A stretch of 64,000 bases of DNA. Origin: Bacteroidota bacterium (GTDB lineage Bacteria; Bacteroidota; Bacteroidia; Bacteroidales; F082). The notes under the pieces were generated by a model, which was not told the DNA's origin, searched no databases, and saw nothing but the letters and a program-made list of their open reading frames with translations. This document shows positions 34,932 through 43,544 of this stretch, piece by piece (position 1 is the stretch's first letter; each line of letters opens with the position of its first letter). Position numbers and translations under genes: made by a program. The stretch spans positions 1-64,000 of the forward strand of contig JAERTF010000168.1 of NCBI GenBank assembly GCA_016845105.1, in the 5' to 3' direction.

Positions 34932-36671
34932 TTAATTCAATCCCAATTCAGAAACATAATTGTTAATTTTATTTTCCAACTGTTTGTCAACATTTTCAAA
35001 ATCAGACTTGTTTTCCAACGATGCCACAACTCCAAAATAAAACTTAATTTTTGGCTCAGTACCGGAGGGTCGTACACTAACTTTACCACCATCAGCAGTA
35101 AAAAACTGAAGTACATTTGATGGAGGAAGGTCAATTTTAGTTTCCAAACCAGTCTCAACGTTTCTAGAAACACTAGTTAAATAATCATTTATTTTAATAA
35201 CCTTTGAATTATTTAGACTTACAGGAGGATTTGCTCTAAAATCTTTCATCATTTTCTGAATCTCTTCAGCTCCTGACTTACCCTTTCTAACTACTGATAT
35301 TAGTTTTTCCTTATATAAACCGAACTCATTATATATATCCAAGAGTAAGTCATACAAACTAACTCCTTTGTCGGCAGCCCAAGCTGCAGTTTCGGCAATC
35401 ATAGCACAAGAAATTACTGCATCCTTATCCCTAACAAAATCGCCAACCAAGTAACCATAACTCTCTTCGCCACCTCCGATAAAGGTCTTTTCTCCTTCAA
35501 ATCTCTTAATGATATCAGCAATAAATTTAAAGCCTGTAAGTACATCAAAATGTTCAATATTTTCCTTTTCAGCAATTTTTGCCAATAGCTCGGATGTAAC
35601 AATTGTTTTCACAATAAACTCATTTCCTGTAAGTTTTCCCGACTCCTTCCATTTGGTAACCAAATAATAAATCAATAATGCAGCAGCCTGATTACCATTT
35701 AGCAGTATCATTTCATCACCTTTTCTAATTGCTATACCAACTCTATCGGCATCAGGATCGGTAGCCATTACAAGATCGGCATTCACATCCATAGCTTTTT
35801 GCATTGCTAATTCCAATGCCGCAGATTCTTCAGGATTGGGAGATACTACGGTAGGGAAATTTCCATCGGGTATTACTTGTTCATCAACAAGGTAAACCTT
35901 TTCAAATCCAAATAGTTTTAATACCCTAGGAACCAGTGGGTATCCAGTACCATGAATTGGAGTAAAAACAATTTTAAAATCCTTCTGTCTTTCAATCGCC
36001 TCGGGAGACAATGAAAGCGAATGAATTCGATCAAGATAAATAGTATCAACCTCATCACCGATAATTTCAATCAAATCATCATTCCCGGCAAATTTAACGT
36101 CAGAAATATCTTTTATTTTCTGAACTTCTGTAATAACATTTTTATCATGAGGACTAATCAATTGACCACCATCATCCCAATAGGCTTTGTATCCATTATA
36201 CTCTTTTGGGTTGTGTGAAGCAGTAATAACTATTCCACCCTGACATCCAAATTGTCGAATAGCAAAAGATAATTCTGGGGTTGGTCTTAAAGAATCAAAT
36301 AAATAAACTTTTATTCCATTGGCAGAAAATACATCTGCTGTAATCTTTGCAAAATACTCACTATTATTTCGTGAATCACAAGCAATTGCGACCTTAATTA
36401 TATCAAGATCCTTGAAGTTCATTTTAAGGTAGTTTGCCATACCTTGGGTAGCTGCCCCAACTGTGTATTTGTTCATACGGTTAGAACCTACTCCCATAAT
36501 TCCTCGCAACCCACCTGTACCAAATTCTAGATCACGATAAAATGATTCGGTTAATTCTTTCGGATCATTATCTATCATTGCTTGAATAGCACTTTTCGTT
36601 TCGTCATCGTAGTTTCCTTCAAGCCATATCTTTGCTCTTTCCAACACTTCAGGATCAACTTTATTATTCAT
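34932..36671 (-). CDS. Phospho-sugar mutase (phosphoglucomutase/phosphomannomutase)
   Basis: Alpha-D-phosphohexomutase of 579 residues. The phosphoserine loop is VITASHNPKEYNGYK, the metal loop DPDADRVGIA, the sugar-binding loop GGEESYG and the phosphate-binding loop RPSGTEPKIKFY. The length and PgcA-like sequence suggest glucose-1-P/glucose-6-P interconversion, giving precursors for the UDP-sugar genes upstream. It is downstream of rfbD on the same strand, 46 bases away. Confidence 0.93.
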   Translation of the reverse strand: MNNKVDPEVLERAKIWLEGNYDDETKSAIQAMIDNDPKELTESFYRDLEFGTGGLRGIMGVGSNRMNKYTVGAATQGMANYLKMNFKDLDIIKVAIACDSRNNSEYFAKITADVFSANGIKVYLFDSLRPTPELSFAIRQFGCQGGIVITASHNPKEYNGYKAYWDDGGQLISPHDKNVITEVQKIKDISDVKFAGNDDLIEIIGDEVDTIYLDRIHSLSLSPEAIERQKDFKIVFTPIHGTGYPLVPRVLKLFGFEKVYLVDEQVIPDGNFPTVVSPNPEESAALELAMQKAMDVNADLVMATDPDADRVGIAIRKGDEMILLNGNQAAALLIYYLVTKWKESGKLTGNEFIVKTIVTSELLAKIAEKENIEHFDVLTGFKFIADIIKRFEGEKTFIGGGEESYGYLVGDFVRDKDAVISCAMIAETAAWAADKGVSLYDLLLDIYNEFGLYKEKLISVVRKGKSGAEEIQKMMKDFRANPPVSLNNSKVIKINDYLTSVSRNVETGLETKIDLPPSNVLQFFTADGGKVSVRPSGTEPKIKFYFGVVASLENKSDFENVDKQLENKINNYVSELGLN

Positions 36672-36717
36672 ATCTAATTGATTTTATACTTATTGCTATA
36701 CTAAAAAAGAAATAGTA

Positions 36718-37578
36718 TTAACTTAATTTATTAATCATTACTTTCAAACTATCAAACCAATATGGCACGTCGATTTTATAATCATTTTTGATTTTTGATT
36801 TGCTTAATACACTATAAAAAGGACGAGGAGCTTTGGCAGGAAAATCCTTTGATTCAATTGCATTGACATTACATTCTATATCACACTCATTCATAATTGC
36901 TTTTGCAAAATCATACCAACTAATGGCCCCCTCATTACTATAGTGATATATTTGTTTTACTTCACCATTGTCATATTTCTGAATAATCTCAATAATTGCA
37001 GCAGCCAAATCAGCTGCGTATGTTGGTGTTCCAACCTGATCAGCTACAACCCCCAGATTATCCCTTTCCTTCCCCAAACGAATCATGGTACTGACAAAAT
37101 TATTACCGTAGGTTGAATAGAGCCATGATGTTCGGATTATTATAGCTCTATTCGACACTCTAAATATTGCTTCTTCACCATTAAGTTTAGTTAACCCATA
37201 AAATGAATCAGGAGAAGGGGTATCGGTTTCTTCGTAAGGTTTAAAATGATGCCCGTTAAAAACATAATCGGTTGATACATGTATTAATAATGAGCTATTC
37301 TTAGCGCAAACCCGAGCTAGGTTTTCAACAGCCGTACAATTAACAAGCATTGCCAACTCTCGATCGTCTTCGGCATTATCAACAGCTGTATAAGCTGCAC
37401 AGTTTATGCAAACATCTATTTCGTTACCTTCAAAAAAAAATTCAACAGCATTGCTATCTGCTAGGTCCAATTCTTTCAGATCAGTAAAAATAAAATTGTA
37501 TTGAAGAAAATGTTCAGATAGCTCCCTTATTTCTGATCCCAATTGACCATTACTTCCAGTAACAAGAATATTATACAT
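36718..37578 (-). CDS. rfbD: dTDP-4-dehydrorhamnose reductase
   Basis: An extended SDR of 286 residues with VTGSNGQLGSEI at the N-terminus, NCAAYTAVDNAED and the catalytic YGLTKLNGE (YxxxK), all typical of RmlD/RfbD, which reduces dTDP-4-dehydro-rhamnose to dTDP-L-rhamnose. The other rml genes are not in the window. It lies 14 bases after the UDP-xylose synthase gene. Confidence 0.9.
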   Translation of the reverse strand: MYNILVTGSNGQLGSEIRELSEHFLQYNFIFTDLKELDLADSNAVEFFFEGNEIDVCINCAAYTAVDNAEDDRELAMLVNCTAVENLARVCAKNSSLLIHVSTDYVFNGHHFKPYEETDTPSPDSFYGLTKLNGEEAIFRVSNRAIIIRTSWLYSTYGNNFVSTMIRLGKERDNLGVVADQVGTPTYAADLAAAIIEIIQKYDNGEVKQIYHYSNEGAISWYDFAKAIMNECDIECNVNAIESKDFPAKAPRPFYSVLSKSKIKNDYKIDVPYWFDSLKVMINKLS

Positions 37579-37592
37579 GCTATTTAAGTTGA

Positions 37593-38537
37593 TTATTTCT
37601 CCTCTTTTAGTAACTTATCGAAGAAATCAATTGTTTTGACTAATCCTTCTTCGAGTTTAATTTTTGGTTCCCAATTTAGTTTCTCTTTGGCTAATGCTAT
37701 ATCTGGTTGTCGCTGCATTGGATCATCAGATGGAAGGTCTTCAAATATTATTTTCGAATTACTTCCTATAATCTCAATAACCTTTTGTGCCAATTCAAGT
37801 ATAGTAAACTCGCCGGGATTACCGACGTTAACTGGCCCAGTGAAATCATCACCAGTTGACATCATTTTAGTCATTCCATTTATCAAATCCTCTACATATT
37901 GGAAACTTCTTGTTTGGTTTCCTTCGCCATATACTGTGATATTTTTACCTTCCAAAGCTTGAACAATGAAATTAGAAACAACTCTACCATCATTGGGGTG
38001 CATGCGAGGGCCATATGTATTGAATATCCTGATAATCTTTATTTTTACGTTATTCTGTCTATTATAATTTACGAATAGAGTTTCGGCAACTCGTTTTCCT
38101 TCATCGTAACAAGATCTGGTTCCAATTGGGTTAACATGGCCCCAATAATCTTCCGTTTGTGGATGAATTTTGGGATCACCATAAACTTCACTTGTTGAAG
38201 CCTGTAGAATTTTTGCATTAATCCTTTTGGCTAAACCAAGCATATTTACAGCCCCCATAACAGATGTTTTTACTGTTTTAATTGGGTTATGCTGATAATG
38301 TATGGGAGAAGCAGGACATGCAAGATTATATATTTCATCTACTTCAATAAAAAAAGGCATAGTAACATCATGACGTATTAGTTCAAAATAATGATTGCCC
38401 ATTAAATGTTCAATGTTCTTTTTCTGACCAGTGAAATAATTATCGAGACATATAACCTCATTCCCCTCGTTTAATAATCTTTCACAAAGGTGCGATCCTA
38501 CGAATCCTGCACCACCGGTAACTAAAACTCTTTTCAT
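37593..38537 (-). CDS. uxs: UDP-glucuronate decarboxylase (UDP-xylose synthase)
   Basis: An extended SDR of 314 residues. Signature segments are [44 protein letters not shown] and [13 protein letters not shown] (YxxxK), all characteristic of UXS. It converts UDP-glucuronate to UDP-xylose and so follows Ugd, encoded just upstream. A terminator-like hairpin separates it from ugd. Confidence 0.92.
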   Translation of the reverse strand: MKRVLVTGGAGFVGSHLCERLLNEGNEVICLDNYFTGQKKNIEHLMGNHYFELIRHDVTMPFFIEVDEIYNLACPASPIHYQHNPIKTVKTSVMGAVNMLGLAKRINAKILQASTSEVYGDPKIHPQTEDYWGHVNPIGTRSCYDEGKRVAETLFVNYNRQNNVKIKIIRIFNTYGPRMHPNDGRVVSNFIVQALEGKNITVYGEGNQTRSFQYVEDLINGMTKMMSTGDDFTGPVNVGNPGEFTILELAQKVIEIIGSNSKIIFEDLPSDDPMQRQPDIALAKEKLNWEPKIKLEEGLVKTIDFFDKLLKEEK

Positions 38538-38539
38538 AT

Positions 38540-38580
38540 TAGTAGAATTAAAAAAGGCTGTAAAAATTTTACAGCCTTTT
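38540..38580 (-). terminator. Terminator-like hairpin between ugd and uxs
   Basis: AAAAGGCTGTAAAA / TTTTACAGCCTTTT, a 14-bp self-complementary pair, followed on the minus strand by TTTAATTC. It sits between two genes of one pathway and may only partly stop transcription. Confidence 0.75.
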
Positions 38581-38594
38581 GTTTAAATTTTTAT

Positions 38595-39917
38595 TTATGT
38601 CATTTCAACTCCAATACCTGTGTAGTCGAAGCCATAATCTTTCATTTCGCCCACATCATATATATTTCTCCCGTCAAAAATAACTGGCTTTTTCAATAGT
38701 TTTTTTACAACGTTAAATGTTGGAAATTTAAACTCAGGCCACTCGGTCATAATTATTAACCCATCAGAGTCAATTAGAGCTTCGTACATGTCATCATGAA
38801 ACTCAATGCTATCACCAAGAATTCTTTTTGCTTCTTCCATTGCAACTGGATCATATGCCTTAACTTTAGCACCTGCAGTAATCAGTTTTTTAATTACAAC
38901 CAACGATGGTGCCTCACGCATATCATCTGTTTGAGGTTTAAATGATAGGCCCCACATTGCAAAGGTTTTGCCACTCAAATCACCATCAAAATATTTGGTC
39001 GCTTTACCAAACAAAATTGATTTCTGCCTTTCGTTAACATTCTCAACCGATTTTAGTACCTCCATACTATAACCAAGATTGTCGGATGTTTTTATTAAGG
39101 CCTTAACATCTTTTGGGAAACATGAACCACCATATCCGGTACCTGGGTAAATAAAGTATTTACCTATTCTTCTATCCGACCCTATACCTTTACGAACTGC
39201 ATTAACATCAGCACCAACTATTTCACAAAGGTTTGCAATATCATTCATGAAGCTAATTTTAGTAGCCAACATTGAATTAGCAGTGTACTTTGTCATCTCT
39301 GATGAAACTATATCCATAAAAATTACTGGATGTCCGCTCACAGTAAAGGGTTTATATAGTTTAGCCATGAGTTTCTGAGCCCTTTCAGAATCAGTACCAA
39401 CAACTATACGATCAGGTTTTAAGAAATCATCAACAGCCGCTCCTTCTTTTAAGAATTCAGGATTAGACGCTACGTCAAACTTTAAATCAGATCCTCTTTT
39501 TGCAAGAGATTCTTTCATTGCTGTCCTAACTTTCTCAGCTGTTCCAACCGGCACTGTACTCTTTGTAACCATCAATAAGTAATCACTCATATGAGTACCT
39601 ACCTCGGTGGCAACCTGAAGCACATATTGTAAATCAGCGCTACCATCCTCGTCGGGTGGTGTACCTACAGCACCAAATACAACACTAACACCATCAAGAC
39701 ATTCTGATAATTTGGTACTAAACTTTAAGCGCCCCTTCTTAACATTTCGCTCAACCATTTCTTCCAAACCAGGCTCATATATGGGAATTATACCAACTTT
39801 AAGGTTTTCAATTTTCTTTTCATCAATATCAACGCAAGTCACATCAATACCAACTTCAGCAAAACAGGCGCCAGTTACTAAACCAACATATCCTGTACCA
39901 ACAATAGTGATTTTCAT
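38595..39917 (-). CDS. ugd: UDP-glucose 6-dehydrogenase
   Basis: A 440-residue UDP-glucose/GDP-mannose dehydrogenase family member. The N-terminal NAD loop is GTGYVGLVTGACFAEVG, the catalytic cysteine is in GTGYGGSCFPKDVKAL, and the C-terminal UDP-binding domain includes WGLSFKPQTDDMREAPS. It oxidises UDP-glucose to UDP-glucuronate, the substrate of the downstream UXS. Confidence 0.94.
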   Translation of the reverse strand: MKITIVGTGYVGLVTGACFAEVGIDVTCVDIDEKKIENLKVGIIPIYEPGLEEMVERNVKKGRLKFSTKLSECLDGVSVVFGAVGTPPDEDGSADLQYVLQVATEVGTHMSDYLLMVTKSTVPVGTAEKVRTAMKESLAKRGSDLKFDVASNPEFLKEGAAVDDFLKPDRIVVGTDSERAQKLMAKLYKPFTVSGHPVIFMDIVSSEMTKYTANSMLATKISFMNDIANLCEIVGADVNAVRKGIGSDRRIGKYFIYPGTGYGGSCFPKDVKALIKTSDNLGYSMEVLKSVENVNERQKSILFGKATKYFDGDLSGKTFAMWGLSFKPQTDDMREAPSLVVIKKLITAGAKVKAYDPVAMEEAKRILGDSIEFHDDMYEALIDSDGLIIMTEWPEFKFPTFNVVKKLLKKPVIFDGRNIYDVGEMKDYGFDYTGIGVEMT

Positions 39918-39956
39918 TTTTTTATTTTTAAATGCAGACAGTTATTTAATTTATAT

Positions 39957-39986
39957 CAAAAGTAATATTTTTGATTGAATACACAA
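39957..39986 (-). promoter_or_regulatory. Promoter for ugd
   Basis: Minus strand TACTTTTG (39957-39964) with TTG (39984-39986) as -33; spacer 19 bases. Confidence 0.55.
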
Positions 39987-40009
39987 ACATCACTGTTAAT
40001 TTATTAACA

Positions 40010-40978
40010 TTACTTTATTTGATATTTTACTCCAAGACCAAAAGACTCATTAATTTGTAATTTAGGGCTTTCTGAAACCTTAGACTTTACACCTTCAATT
40101 ATTTCATAGTTGGGAAACTTTGCATTATGATCATATTTTAAATGCATATAAAGCACGGTGGCAAATATTTTATTTATAGAAAAAATCACACGAGTATCCA
40201 AATCAACATCAATATTCCAGCGGTTATTTATATCAAAATCCATATAATTATTATGTAGTGTAAGTGCTGTATTTAGCTTAACATTTTTCATTATTTCGGC
40301 CTTATATGTTGTAAACAAATTAAGTCCAACTTCACCAAGAAAATGATTACCAGGAACTAGCACATTTCCAGATGAATCTAAAACGGCTTTTTTTACTCCA
40401 TAAAGCCCTTTGTTTGCTAATTCGTCGCTTACAACAAAAGTCATCTTTCCTGATATAGGACTCATAAACAGCTGAAATTCATCATTTGGTTTATAATTAA
40501 ACCCAAACGATATTGTAAGATAAGCCGGAGCAAAAAATGTTGATATTAATGTAGAATCATCAGGATACTTATACCCATTTGCAAACTGCGTTTTTAAAGT
40601 TGTGAAATTAGTCAAACTCCATTTTTTAGAAGTATTATGACTAAAAGAAAGTGATAGATTTAACTTATCATTGGTTTTCTCTATTCTTTTATCAATATAG
40701 CCAACCAAACCAAATACCAAATCGCCAGTTTGACCAAAAGTAAATTTATCTTTTTTGTAATTAAGGTTATAATTATACTCTGCTTTTCCTGATAGCGAAC
40801 TTTCACCTCCTGCAGCCCAGTTTACAAAAGCATTTTGTGCAATAGAAACAAGACTAAGACTTTCAAATCTCCAATTCTTAAGTGAATCATTGGTAGAAAC
40901 TGACTTAGTTGTATCAGTTTCCAGACCATACATATATATGGGTATCATAAATAGCAGAATAATAAATACTCTATTCAT
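40010..40978 (-). CDS. DUF3078 outer-membrane-type protein
   Basis: A 322-residue protein with a signal peptide (about 1-18) and alternating aromatic/polar beta segments typical of an outer-membrane barrel. The segments FVNWAAGGESSLSGKAEYNY and SGKMTFVVSDELANKG match the DUF3078 family of Bacteroidota. It ends GLGVKYQIK, without a T9SS tail. Function unknown. Confidence 0.83.
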   Translation of the reverse strand: MNRVFIILLFMIPIYMYGLETDTTKSVSTNDSLKNWRFESLSLVSIAQNAFVNWAAGGESSLSGKAEYNYNLNYKKDKFTFGQTGDLVFGLVGYIDKRIEKTNDKLNLSLSFSHNTSKKWSLTNFTTLKTQFANGYKYPDDSTLISTFFAPAYLTISFGFNYKPNDEFQLFMSPISGKMTFVVSDELANKGLYGVKKAVLDSSGNVLVPGNHFLGEVGLNLFTTYKAEIMKNVKLNTALTLHNNYMDFDINNRWNIDVDLDTRVIFSINKIFATVLYMHLKYDHNAKFPNYEIIEGVKSKVSESPKLQINESFGLGVKYQIK

Positions 40979-41078
40979 AATAGTACAATATTAAATAATG
41001 ATAAAAACTATAAATAACCAAAGGATGAAAACGTTTTAATGTTCAATTTGGTATAGAACAATTATGCCTAATTTCGCA

Positions 41079-43160
41079 TTACTTAAGCCATTTATCTAGC
41101 CAATTAAAAAACGTACGTTGCCATAATATTCCATTCTGCGGTTGGAGCACCCAATGATTTTCATCTGGAAAGTACAAATACTCAGCAGGAATATCTCGTA
41201 AAATGGCTGCGTTAAAAGCTGTCATTCCTTGTGTTACAACAACCCTATAATCGAGTTCTCCATGGATTACTAGTATTGGAGTGTCCCAGTTTTGTACATA
41301 CTTGTGTGGTGAGTGTTCATATGCCTCCTGCGCTACTTCATTATCTTCTTCCCAGAAAGGGCCACCTTTATCCCAGTTCTCAAACCACATTTCTTCGGTT
41401 TCAAGATATTGGGCCTCTTCGTTGAAAATACCATCATGGGCAATAAATGCTTTAAATCGTTTTTTATGATTACCCGCTAAATAATAAACGGCATAACCAC
41501 CAGCGCTAGCTCCAATTGCTCCCAATCTATCTTCATCAATAAATGGCTCCTTGGAAAGCTCATCAATTGCAGTTAAGTAATCCTGCATACTCTTACCATG
41601 ATAGTCACCACTAATTTGTTCCTGCCAAGCCTGTCCAAAACCGCTAACACCTCTACGTGCCGGAGCAACAATAATATAATCATTGGCTGCCATTATTTGG
41701 TAATTCCATCTATAATGAAAACTCTGACTCAGAGGGCCTTGTGGTCCACCTTTGCAATATAACAATGCTGGATACTTCTTTGTTTTATCAAAATTTGGAG
41801 GATAAATTACAAACACCTGCATATCCTCACCATCGTGAGTTTTAATCCACCGTTCTTCGGTTCTTCCCATCGATAGCTGATCAAGTAGTTTTTTGTTGGT
41901 GAATGTCATTTGTTGCGATTCACCATTTTTCGGATTTATCAAAAACAATTCGGTTGGCATAGCCATTGTTTGTTTTGTTGCAACAAGTTGTTTACCAGCA
42001 ACAGAAACTCCACGATAATCATGCAAACCTTTGGTTACTTGAGATATTTCTTTCTTCTTTAAGTTGTATTTGTATATTTGAAATGCGCCATGCCAATCAC
42101 TAGTAAAATAGATATTTTTACTATCATATGTCCATGAAAAACTACCGGCATTTTGGTCGAAACCTTCTGTAGCATAGGTCTTTTCACCTGTTTCCAGATT
42201 CATTAAGAACATTCTATTTTGATCAGACTCGTAACCATCACGCTCCATACTTTCCCATGCTATATATTTTCCATCTGGTGAAAAAACAGGACCTACATCA
42301 AATCCCATTATACCTTTGGATATATTTTTGGTTTTCTTTGTCTGTAAATCATAAATATAGATATCAGAATTAGTTGATAAAGTAGCCTCTTTCCCAAGTA
42401 GCTTTTTACTTGTATAAGCTATTGATTTACTATCGGATGACCATTCAATTTGTTCAATTCCACCAAATGGACTAAGTGGAGAACTATATGGTTCTCCTTC
42501 CATAATATCAACGTAATTGTTCAATTGCTCTCCATCATAGTCAGCATAAAACACATGACTGTATGTATCAACCCAATGATCCCAATGACGATACATTAAA
42601 TCATTCATCAATCTTCCTGATGCCAATGGAAGCCCTTCATATAGTTTCTCAAACTTATTTTCCAACTCAATATCTTTTGTATATAGTACCTTACTTTGAT
42701 CAGGGGCATATTTAAAACCCGTTATCCCTCCTTCTATTCTCGAGATTTGTTTACGATCAGATCCATCAGGATTGATTTCCCATAACTGAACAGAACCACT
42801 TTCAGAAGTTAAAAAACCAATCTTTTTGCCATCTGGGCGCCAAACTGCATTAAACTCACTTTTAGGGGATGTTGTTAAACGCCTTACACTTTCGGCATTA
42901 ACACCAACAGAGTATAATTCACGATTACCTTTGTTTTGTTCAACTGAATAATATGATACACCATAAAGAACTGTTCTACCATCAGGACTTACCTGTGGAT
43001 CACTTACACGACCAAATGCCCATAATACTTCAGGAGTCATCAAGTCACTTTTCAAAACCAAATTCGGATTATCAATTACAAACGGTTTTTGCTGAGCAAA
43101 TGTTTGAAGACTAGCCATTAGTATTACAAATAACGTAAAGAATAAAGTAGTTTTTCTCAT
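41079..43160 (-). CDS. S9 family peptidase (dipeptidyl/acylaminoacyl peptidase-like)
   Basis: An exported serine peptidase of 693 residues. A signal peptide covers about 1-22; residues 40-420 form a WD40-like beta-propeller (repeats such as VSPDGRTVLYG, WRPDGKKIGFL, FSPDGKYIAWE). The C-terminal alpha/beta hydrolase domain has the nucleophile in GASAGGYAV, Asp in HGELDYRV and His in DENHWVL. It should clip small peptides in the periplasm, as expected for a protein-degrading heterotroph. Confidence 0.93.
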   Translation of the reverse strand: MRKTTLFFTLFVILMASLQTFAQQKPFVIDNPNLVLKSDLMTPEVLWAFGRVSDPQVSPDGRTVLYGVSYYSVEQNKGNRELYSVGVNAESVRRLTTSPKSEFNAVWRPDGKKIGFLTSESGSVQLWEINPDGSDRKQISRIEGGITGFKYAPDQSKVLYTKDIELENKFEKLYEGLPLASGRLMNDLMYRHWDHWVDTYSHVFYADYDGEQLNNYVDIMEGEPYSSPLSPFGGIEQIEWSSDSKSIAYTSKKLLGKEATLSTNSDIYIYDLQTKKTKNISKGIMGFDVGPVFSPDGKYIAWESMERDGYESDQNRMFLMNLETGEKTYATEGFDQNAGSFSWTYDSKNIYFTSDWHGAFQIYKYNLKKKEISQVTKGLHDYRGVSVAGKQLVATKQTMAMPTELFLINPKNGESQQMTFTNKKLLDQLSMGRTEERWIKTHDGEDMQVFVIYPPNFDKTKKYPALLYCKGGPQGPLSQSFHYRWNYQIMAANDYIIVAPARRGVSGFGQAWQEQISGDYHGKSMQDYLTAIDELSKEPFIDEDRLGAIGASAGGYAVYYLAGNHKKRFKAFIAHDGIFNEEAQYLETEEMWFENWDKGGPFWEEDNEVAQEAYEHSPHKYVQNWDTPILVIHGELDYRVVVTQGMTAFNAAILRDIPAEYLYFPDENHWVLQPQNGILWQRTFFNWLDKWLK

Positions 43161-43187
43161 TTCAAATTAGTTTAACGATTTAACAAA

Positions 43188-43195
43188 CAAAAGTA
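43188..43195 (-). promoter_or_regulatory. -7 box for the S9 peptidase
   Basis: Minus strand TACTTTTG, 27 bases before the start codon. Apart from this box and the promoter at 43473, the region 43161-43544 shows no gene. Confidence 0.45.
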
Positions 43196-43472
43196 ATAAT
43201 TTAACAAACGGTAGACTAAATATTTTCGAAAACACGCTCGATTAAGTTTGCACCTTAGTTCATACAACAGAATACTAGTACTGTTTCTAAAATAACTAGG
43301 TTTAAGCATGGGATTAACTCAATAACCAGTAATTGCATACTAGATAAAGTGCAGTAAAATATAGATTGACTATGATTTTAAAAGAACAATTTTTTTTGAC
43401 ACAAAAGACCTTGTATCTAAAACAAATGGCTACAATTCATTACTGCTCATCTTTCATATTTACAACTACCAC

Positions 43473-43503
43473 TTGGATTTAATTTCAAAAATTGTTATCT
43501 TCG
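43473..43503 (+). promoter_or_regulatory. Probable promoter of the second KamA-family gene
   Basis: TTG at 43473-43475 and TATCTTCG at 43496-43503 (one base off TAnnTTTG), spacer 20 bases. The in-frame TTG that could extend the gene is this -33 element, which favours the start at 43545. Confidence 0.45.
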
Positions 43504-43544
43504 CAACCCCGCAATTTAAAGTAAATTATCTAGTAATCAGACAT